In this document: in pieces, positions 58,840-63,828 of the stretch
How the letters are laid out: each line of letters starts with the position of its first letter
Numbering within the stretch: the stretch's first letter is position 1
Origin: Mageeibacillus sp. UBA1212
Lineage (GTDB): Bacteria; Bacillota; Clostridia; UBA1212
DNA length: 63,828 nt
Direction of reading: 5' to 3'
Assembly (NCBI GenBank): GCA_002309655.1
Contig: DBXM01000016.1
Coordinates: 1 to 63,828 of the forward strand
Notes under the pieces: model-generated
Told to the model about the DNA's origin: nothing
What the model saw: only the letters and a program-made list of their open reading frames with translations
The model's database searches: none
Made by a program: the position numbers and the translations under genes

Positions 58840-59202
58840 TCAAATATGAATATAACCTGCAATGCCAATGTGCCAGGAAAGAAAGTATGACCTTATCATA
58901 TATACGGCAACCCATGTAATAACATAGATATAAGCACGTTCATCGTCATTATTTATTTCCATATATTTGGCACTGGAAACAATGTTATTAAGTCTCTTCG
59001 ATGATATTCCAAGACTACTCAAGACACTTTTAAGCGGTTGTGCAGCGTAATACACCAATGCGTGAAACCATAGTTCTTGTGCCATCCTTAATTTGGTCAT
59101 TCCAGCATATTTCCTCACAAAAAGATGCCATGTCCCACGTAGTTTTAGTATGTCTGAAGCATATATTAAACAAAACTCTCTCGACAAAAATTCAAGTGAC
59201 AC
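58840..59202 (-). CDS. AT-rich hypothetical protein, possibly truncated
   Basis: Up to 120 aa from a GTG start without a visible ribosome site; an internal ATG at KYAGMTKLRMAQ could be the real start. The helical, Tyr/Trp-rich C-terminal half ends in a hydrophobic segment (VITWVAVYMIRSYF). No family recognised. It lies 27 nt upstream of the AT-rich lipoprotein and 8 nt after the L,D-transpeptidase gene. Lack of a good start suggests a fragment of a larger transferred gene. Confidence 0.45.
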   Translation of the reverse strand: MSLEFLSREFCLIYASDILKLRGTWHLFVRKYAGMTKLRMAQELWFHALVYYAAQPLKSVLSSLGISSKRLNNIVSSAKYMEINNDDERAYIYVITWVAVYMIRSYFLSWHIGIAGYIHI

Positions 59203-59209
59203 ATTAAGA

Positions 59210-59983
59210 TTACCAGCTTATCCACTCTTCCCCGGTAAGAGCCTCCAACGTGTCAATCACCACGACGCAATCCGGATCGACCCGTTTAAGAATAAGCTTC
59301 ATGATATTCTCGGGCACCGAAACGCAGCCTCCCGTGTAAGGTTTGACAGGACCGAGACAGTGCAGAAAGATTGCCGACCCGCGTCCGGGGGTGCCGTCTT
59401 CGTTGAAGCTTATGTTCAGGCAATACTGATACTGATACTCGTAGTCGACAATGTGCTCGCTGTCGGTGAGATCGAGGTCCGGATAGTCGGTAATGTCGAC
59501 CATCTCGTTGTAGCGCATTCCCTCGCGCGCGTCGCCGGACCAGTAAGTGTTATCGTTCACCTTGACGTACGGTATCGCGCAGCCCGGGTCGGCGGCAATT
59601 CCGAAAGCCTTGTTAAACTTGTAAACCCCGATCGGAGTCTGCCCGCAGCCCTCGACGTGGTCGGCGTCAAGGCAGAGACCGTATTTCCCGACGTATCCCG
59701 GCGTCGAAAGAATCTGCTTCCAGTTGCCGTTCTTGTCGCGTTCGTGCATCGAAACCGTGGCGGTCGTCTTGTCCATGCCCATTCCCGCGACAATAAAAAG
59801 CTGCTTCACCGAGCTGTCTTTCGCGGCGGGAAGCGCCTTGACCCAGTCCGGCGAGTCCGCCTCATGCTGCGTCGAAGAGTGAATCCTTTCGCCGCCCCAC
59901 GGAAATCCGGAGCACGCGCTGAACGAAAACGCAGCCGCTATTATTATAAGAGTGCAAAGGCACTTGATTAAAGTTTTTTTCAT
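59210..59983 (-). CDS. YkuD-type L,D-transpeptidase lipoprotein
   Basis: 257 aa from the ATG ending at 59983, with AAGGAG 8 nt upstream (the longer frame adds 6 residues). Type II signal peptide with lipobox F-S-A-C near residue 23. A catalytic YkuD-like domain (about 100-255) has FLHCLGPVKPYTGGCVSVP, giving the H-x(n)-GC-V-S/P active-site pattern with Cys nucleophile. Enzymes of this type form 3-3 peptidoglycan cross-links or attach proteins to the wall from outside. Promoter at 60050-60079. Two AT-rich genes follow directly. Confidence 0.88.
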   Translation of the reverse strand: MKKTLIKCLCTLIIIAAAFSFSACSGFPWGGERIHSSTQHEADSPDWVKALPAAKDSSVKQLFIVAGMGMDKTTATVSMHERDKNGNWKQILSTPGYVGKYGLCLDADHVEGCGQTPIGVYKFNKAFGIAADPGCAIPYVKVNDNTYWSGDAREGMRYNEMVDITDYPDLDLTDSEHIVDYEYQYQYCLNISFNEDGTPGRGSAIFLHCLGPVKPYTGGCVSVPENIMKLILKRVDPDCVVVIDTLEALTGEEWISW

Positions 59984-60049
59984 ATTTATCTCCTTTTTCA
60001 ACTAAAGGCGAAACCCGTGTCAGGGTCTCTGTCATTGTAAGTCGGAAAC

Positions 60050-60079
60050 ATTATAACACGATAGCCGCGACGCCGTCAA
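60050..60079 (-). promoter_or_regulatory. Promoter of the L,D-transpeptidase gene
   Basis: Minus strand TTGACG (60074-60079), 18-nt spacer, TATAAT (60050-60055), extended by TGT. Confidence 0.7.
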
Positions 60080-60125
60080 CAAAACAGGCCGCACGGTAGC
60101 GTCAATAGCATATTACATAAAACGC

Positions 60126-60158
60126 GCCGCACGCCCCCAAAGAATTAAGGCGTGCGGC
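60126..60158 (-). terminator. Terminator after the NlpC/P60-like lipoprotein gene
   Basis: Ten-bp stem GCCGCACGCC/GGCGTGCGGC (60126-60135 with 60149-60158). Confidence 0.7.
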
Positions 60159-60176
60159 AGCTTCGTCAAATAATTT

Positions 60177-61547
60177 TCAAAACGTACCGTATATATTGTT
60201 CCCGTTGCGCGCGAAAGGTCTGTACGCGAAAATGAAAGGCGCGTCGTCGTAGCTCACCGGCTCGTGGAAAGGCTGTTCCGAACTGATTCTCCTGTCGGAC
60301 CCGTGGTCGTAGCGAAGGGCCATACCGTCCTTCACGTCAGAGGCGAGCATAAAAACGTGCTGCGGTCCGCCGTCAGCCGCCGGCCTGACGAAAATGATAT
60401 CCCCCGCTTTAAGGTCCTCAATTTTCGTGATCTTTTTAAAGCCCTTAGCCTCGCACCATTTGTAGAGATTGGAGACGGTGCAGCCCTGAATAAGCGGCTG
60501 GTCTGTAAAGCCCGCGCGGTAGAGAATCCAGTCGACAAGCCTGTCGCAGCTTGATCTGAGCGGCCTGTGGTTGATTCCGGGGTTGGTGCAGGAGTCGCCG
60601 TACAGGAAGCCGTGGGTGCGAGCGTACGTCGTTATGTACTTGGCCTCGCGCAGCATGTTTGAAACGAGAAGTCTGTACGGCGAGTAGACGACCTTACCGT
60701 TTTCGTCGGCTACGCGGTATCCGTACTCCTTGAGGCTGTCGCAGAACGACTTGGCGTCCTTTAGCGTGGAATGGACTTTTCCGCTGACATTGCCCTCGGG
60801 CTCGGCGAGTCTGTCCTCGTAAAGACACACGTAGTAGCCCTTTTCGACCTTCTGCGCGGGCGCTGCCGGTCCCATGTCACTTTTTATGTACTCGTCTGCC
60901 TCCTTGCGGTTCTTGCAGAAAGCGATAGCCCGGAGCAGGAACTCGTCGCCCTTTTCTACGTAGTTCGTGTAGTCGAGCCGGAAGCTGTCGTTGAAGGTTC
61001 CTTCCCAGCCCGGCGAGTCCTTGCCCGCTTCAAAAATGATATACTGCGTGGTGCGTTTACCGAAAAACTCGGAGTCGCCGCCGTAAGTCGCTACGATCGA
61101 ATATCCTGCCTTGGCTGTCTCGTTGTCGCCTGTCGCGTAGAACATTTCAAACGCGCCGCCCCACTCCGCCTGAACCTTCATAACGATAACCTTCCTGCGC
61201 TCGGGGCTGAACGGAACGTACGTCTTGCCGCCTTCCTGCGCCGGATAGCCGGCCGCCTTATACATGCTGCTGATGTGCCAGTTAACGCCCGGGTCGCGCG
61301 ACTGCGCGGACGCTGTGAACTTGACGCCTTCGGAGGTGAGTTCAGGCGCGGCGCAGTTTCCCGGCGAAAACGCGGCGTTAAAAAGTCCTTCGTCGAATGA
61401 AGTCAGATCTATCCTGTGCGGATCCGCGATTTTCTCTGTACCTTCGGCCGTGTCGAAGCCCTTGCCGTCCTCCGGCTCGGTCACAGGAGCGCAACCGGCG
61501 ACAGCCAGCACAACGCCCAGCATCATAAGAATCAGCTTTTTAAACAT
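60177..61547 (-). CDS. Lipoprotein with C-terminal NlpC/P60-like peptidase domain
   Basis: 456 aa. Type II signal peptide with lipobox V-A-G-C near residue 19. A long N-terminal beta-rich region (about 45-290) of unknown type, then a papain-like domain (about 330-450): Cys in RSSCDRLVDWILYRAG, a D-I-I-F segment, and His in GPQHVFMLASDV, in the order and spacing of NlpC/P60 or CHAP-type amidases. Probably acts on peptidoglycan peptides outside the cell. GGGAGGAT precedes the ATG. The L,D-transpeptidase gene lies just downstream, so the two form a wall-remodelling pair. Confidence 0.7.
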   Translation of the reverse strand: MFKKLILMMLGVVLAVAGCAPVTEPEDGKGFDTAEGTEKIADPHRIDLTSFDEGLFNAAFSPGNCAAPELTSEGVKFTASAQSRDPGVNWHISSMYKAAGYPAQEGGKTYVPFSPERRKVIVMKVQAEWGGAFEMFYATGDNETAKAGYSIVATYGGDSEFFGKRTTQYIIFEAGKDSPGWEGTFNDSFRLDYTNYVEKGDEFLLRAIAFCKNRKEADEYIKSDMGPAAPAQKVEKGYYVCLYEDRLAEPEGNVSGKVHSTLKDAKSFCDSLKEYGYRVADENGKVVYSPYRLLVSNMLREAKYITTYARTHGFLYGDSCTNPGINHRPLRSSCDRLVDWILYRAGFTDQPLIQGCTVSNLYKWCEAKGFKKITKIEDLKAGDIIFVRPAADGGPQHVFMLASDVKDGMALRYDHGSDRRISSEQPFHEPVSYDDAPFIFAYRPFARNGNNIYGTF

Positions 61548-61591
61548 TTAAATCTATCCTCCCCTCAAAGGTGTCAAAGTATTTTCGGCAT

Positions 61592-61619
61592 ATTATATCA
61601 CAAACGCCTGAAAATTCAA
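61592..61619 (-). promoter_or_regulatory. Promoter of the NlpC/P60-like gene
   Basis: Minus strand TTGAAT (61614-61619), 16-nt spacer, TATAAT (61592-61597) preceded by TGTGA (extended -10). Confidence 0.65.
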
Positions 61620-61773
61620 CAGCCGCAAATTACCGACCCTTTTCACCCTTTTTCACGCTTTTCAATAACCTGCCCCAGTTCCTCTGCCGCCGGCTTTTTC
61701 TGTGTTGATTGTATCAAAAATACAAAAAGCGCGTCGCCAAGATTTCTAAAACGACGCGCGCAACCGGTTGAAA

Positions 61774-61806
61774 CGCGGGGCCGTAGCAGATCATAATTGC
61801 CCCGCG
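61774..61806 (-). terminator. Terminator after the URO-D-like gene
   Basis: Eight-bp stem CGCGGGGC/GCCCCGCG (61774-61781 with 61799-61806). A second hairpin GCGCGTCG/CGACGCGC lies at 61729-61759. Confidence 0.6.
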
Positions 61807-61808
61807 CT

Positions 61809-63059
61809 TTATTCTTTTCCGTAATACTCGTCGAGCACTTCGGAAACCGTCTCCGCCCAGATAATGAGATTCTCCGGTCTGTCTCCGACCGTGCTTATAT
61901 CTTTCAAAGTTATATCGCAGGGACAGCCGTATTTCAGGCATGCTTTGACGGTCTCTTCGGCTTCTTTTCTCACCTGTTCGGTATCGACTTTGACCGCAAC
62001 GAAGGCGGGATTCGGTTTTCTGGAGAAAACGTAATCTCCCCTGATCTCTCTCGCGGAGATCTCGACGTCGGACCATGGCGAGACTCCGATCTTTCTGAGG
62101 TTCGGGAACCTTTTTATGATATGTATACGGTCGTAAAGCGGTTCGCAGCATCCGTAATATGTGTACGCACAGCGCTGAGCAAGTTCTATCGAAAATCTCA
62201 CGTCAAACTCGTACAGGTCGTCCGGAGATACGGACTAGAACATCTGCGCCATTGTCCTGTACCAGGTGCCGCCGAGTCCCCTGCCCCCGTTCGGAGCGTT
62301 TTCGGGAACGGTGAAATATCCGGGCGTACAGTGGAGTACCGGCAGCGAGCCGTTTCCTTCATACAGCCCGAGCGCTTCCATCTGATCCATTTCCGATTTA
62401 TATGCGTCCGCGTAAAGCTGTCTGATCTTGAGAAGATACTCGGGACGGTCGTACATGTCGTACAATATCGGCTGAACGCCGCGCAGTCTCGCGATCCTGT
62501 CCCAGGGGGCGTGATATATGCCGTGACCGCGAAGAATGACCGGAATAGTATCTCCGACAATTTCCTTAACGTGATTTACGTTATATTCATCCTTCTCCGG
62601 ATAAGCTGTTATGACCGGAAGGTGGAACGCCTCGAGCGAGGATTCATCTTCAAGAACGTCTATATATTTGTGGGATTTAATGGTCGTATGAAGTCCGTCC
62701 CTTACTTCTTCCCTGAATAGGTCGTCGATACCGTTTCCCGTGGAACTGTATGATTTATACACGACCCAATACGGTTCGATGTAGTTGTCACACTTGAAAT
62801 ACTTCTCTCTGAACAAAGCGACGCGAAGACCGTACTCCATACCTCTGAGTTCGGGATTTTCGCATTTGCAATCCAAAAAGTGTTCGTAGTTCATCTGTTC
62901 CCAGGGAATCTCCTCAATAATAAGAGGAGGACGGACAACTTTGAGATCGTTAACGTCACGGAATCGTTTGCGCATCTTAACGTGCTTTTCAGAGGTGGCG
63001 ATCTCCATATAACGCTTGCACAGATCGCGGATTATTGAAATATCGTTTGAAGAGTACAT
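61809..63059 (-). pseudogene. URO-D/MtaA-family methyltransferase-like gene with in-frame TAG
   Basis: One continuous frame of 417 codons broken only by TAG at 62235-62237. The first part (274 aa, AAGGAG 9 nt before ATG) has PPLIIEEIPWEQM, PVILRGHGIYHAP and WYRTMAQM just before the stop. The second part (from about 62234) continues SVSPDDLYEFDVRFSIELAQ, TYYGCCEPLYDRIHI, FPNLRKIGVSPWSDVE and KPNPAFVAVKVD. Together they match the uroporphyrinogen decarboxylase-like corrinoid/coenzyme M methyltransferase proteins of Clostridia (about 410 aa). TAG ends several other genes here, so a nonsense mutation is the simplest reading; read-through is possible. Confidence 0.75.
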
Positions 63060-63173
63060 AATAATTGCTCCTTATATTATCTCCTTGCTGATGTCGCCGC
63101 ATCCGTTTTCGAAATCTGTATAGTCTTATTATCCGCTTGTAATTTTAAGCATTTATTCTACGAAAATCAAGTC

Positions 63174-63441
63174 TTAGATAGATGACTTCAGATGCAGAAT
63201 ATAGTTCCGGTAGTCCTTCTCGCAAAAGTCAGAAAGCGGCATTTCGGGATCGAAGTACTTGTGAAACCTTGTAAAACTTGTAAAACTGAACATAACTTTG
63301 TCGGTAATGTCCTATCGTTCCCTCTCTTAAATTCCCGGTTCTGCAGTCATTCATGTAGCGTTCGCAGCCTTCCCTGAAAGCGATCATTTCAGTTTTTCCC
63401 GACGCAATATGAATATTCAAAACCTCCCAAAAAAGATGCAC
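63174..63441 (-). pseudogene. Tyrosine integrase N-terminal remnant, frameshifted
   Basis: The frame from 63441 carries MIAFREGCERYMND and GNLREGTIGHYRQSYVQFYK, the core-binding SAM-like domain of phage/ICE tyrosine recombinases. After YKFYK the match continues in another frame as KYFDPEMPLSDF and DYRNYILHLKSS, ending in TAA at 63174-63176, so a single-base frameshift lies near 63265, within a repetitive ACAAG/TTTTACAAG stretch. The catalytic domain (R-H-R-Y) is absent. The upstream end runs into the terminator of the next gene, so no own promoter remains. Non-functional remnant of an integrated element. Confidence 0.65.
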
Positions 63442-63475
63442 ACGTCATCCTGATTTTCTCAAAACGACGTGTGCA
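63432..63475 (-). terminator. Terminator of the GGGtGRT gene
   Basis: Ten-bp stem TGCACACGTC/GACGTGTGCA (63437-63446 with 63466-63475), followed on the minus strand by TTTTTT. Confidence 0.75.
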
Positions 63476-63550
63476 TTCGATTTTAATATGACTGCTAAAG
63501 CGATCTGTCAGGTAAACCTGTAAAAATCCAGTCACTTTTGCGCCAAAAAC

Positions 63551-63828
63551 TCATTTTTTAAAGCTTTCTTCGACCGCGACCGCGCACGCGACGGTCATAC
63601 CGACCATCGGGTTGTTGCCGGCGCCAATAAGACCCATCATCTCGACGTGAGCCGGAACGGAGGACGAGCCCGCGAACTGAGCGTCGCTGTGCATTCTGCC
63701 CATCGTGTCGGTCATACCGTAGGAGGAAGGTCCCGCGGCCATGTTGTCCGGGTGAAGCGTTCTGCCCGTGCCGCCGCCGGAAGCAACGGAGAAGTATTTA
63801 ACGCCGTTCTCGACGCACCACTTCTTGT
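63551..63828 (-). CDS. GGGtGRT protein, C-terminal part (cut by window end)
   Basis: Only the last 91 or so residues are in the window; the frame is open to 63828. It contains the name-giving motif G-G-G-T-G-R-T, then LHPDNMAAGPSSYGMTDTMG and VEMMGLIGAGNNPMVGMTV, strongly conserved in the GGGtGRT family of Clostridia and other anaerobes. Function unknown; relatives often lie near iron-sulfur assembly scaffold genes. A terminator follows about 75 nt downstream. Confidence 0.85.
   Translation of the reverse strand, partial: KKWCVENGVKYFSVASGGGTGRTLHPDNMAAGPSSYGMTDTMGRMHSDAQFAGSSSVPAHVEMMGLIGAGNNPMVGMTVACAVAVEESFKK

Noticed and set aside
62202..62237. UAG in the URO-D-like gene as certain pyrrolysine
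   Set aside because: UAG is an ordinary stop in at least six other genes here, URO-D-family enzymes are not known pyrrolysine proteins, and no pyl gene is visible; kept only as a possibility.

Overview
The window is a dense, fairly GC-rich bacterial chromosome segment. Strong Shine-Dalgarno sites (AGGAGG types), sigma-A promoters, TTG/GTG starts, and the families present (BMP/nucleoside ABC transporter, YesL/DUF624, DUF4846, YitT, a long PRPP synthetase, GPH transporter, GH127, GGGtGRT protein) point to a Clostridia-type Bacillota. The carbohydrate-active repertoire suggests a gut, rumen or fermenting habitat. This placement is inferred from gene content; there is no rRNA and no complete tRNA, and I see no CRISPR array.

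Layout. 0-3.2 kb: a small operon (3-TM protein, membrane-anchored C39-like cysteine peptidase, GNAT) and a metal locus (ZIP transporter, HMA-domain protein) whose promoter carries a perfect palindrome next to the -10 box. 3.2-5.7 kb: a four-gene operon with an SGNH and an alpha/beta-hydrolase esterase. 5.9-10.3 kb: Eis-like acetyltransferase, lipoprotein, then an overlapping pair of PlsC-like acyltransferase with a zinc ribbon and a GltS-type symporter. 10.5-17.0 kb: a probable six-gene minus-strand operon including a large glycosidase-like protein and a secreted protein with a KKGCG tail. 17.2-20.5 kb: YesL-like, DUF4846 and PRPP synthetase operon. 20.7-21.4 kb: NUDIX hydrolase.

21.5-32.7 kb is the most distinctive region: five large secreted proteins in three transcription units. 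Three are tandem paralogues of about 845 aa with a GH99/GH71-like barrel and a CBM9-like domain, one is a double LamG-like protein, and one is a smaller beta-sandwich protein. All five, plus the 15.7-17.0 kb protein and a discoidin-domain protein at 43.7-44.4 kb, end in the same kind of tail: acidic or Thr/Pro-rich linker, basic residues with Gly-Cys, one hydrophobic segment, basic end. There is no LPXTG motif and no sortase in the window. I treat this as a candidate cysteine-containing C-terminal anchoring signal.

32.8-38.2 kb: heterodimeric ABC exporter with one degenerate ATP site, and 4-alpha-glucanotransferase. 38.5-44.4 kb: BMP lipoprotein, ATPase and two permeases of a nucleoside ABC importer, followed by the discoidin surface protein. 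44.5-55 kb: uracil-DNA glycosylase, AsnRS, type-B carboxylesterase, divergent GPH transporter/GH127 beta-L-arabinofuranosidase, flavin reductase, YitT protein, SpoU methyltransferase. 55.2-58.0 kb: a Thr/Pro-linker envelope protein divergent from a TetR regulator, both promoters carrying the same 10-mer.

58.1-63.8 kb: a tRNA-Leu 3'-end-like fragment flanks two AT-rich genes that look acquired. Then come an L,D-transpeptidase, a NlpC/P60-like lipoprotein, a URO-D-family methyltransferase-like gene broken by an in-frame amber codon, a frameshifted tyrosine-integrase remnant, and the end of a GGGtGRT protein.

Functionally, the window combines outer-surface glycan binding and hydrolysis, uptake of sugars and nucleosides (GPH, BMP ABC), intracellular glucan and nucleotide metabolism (MalQ, PRPP synthetase) and cell-envelope remodelling.
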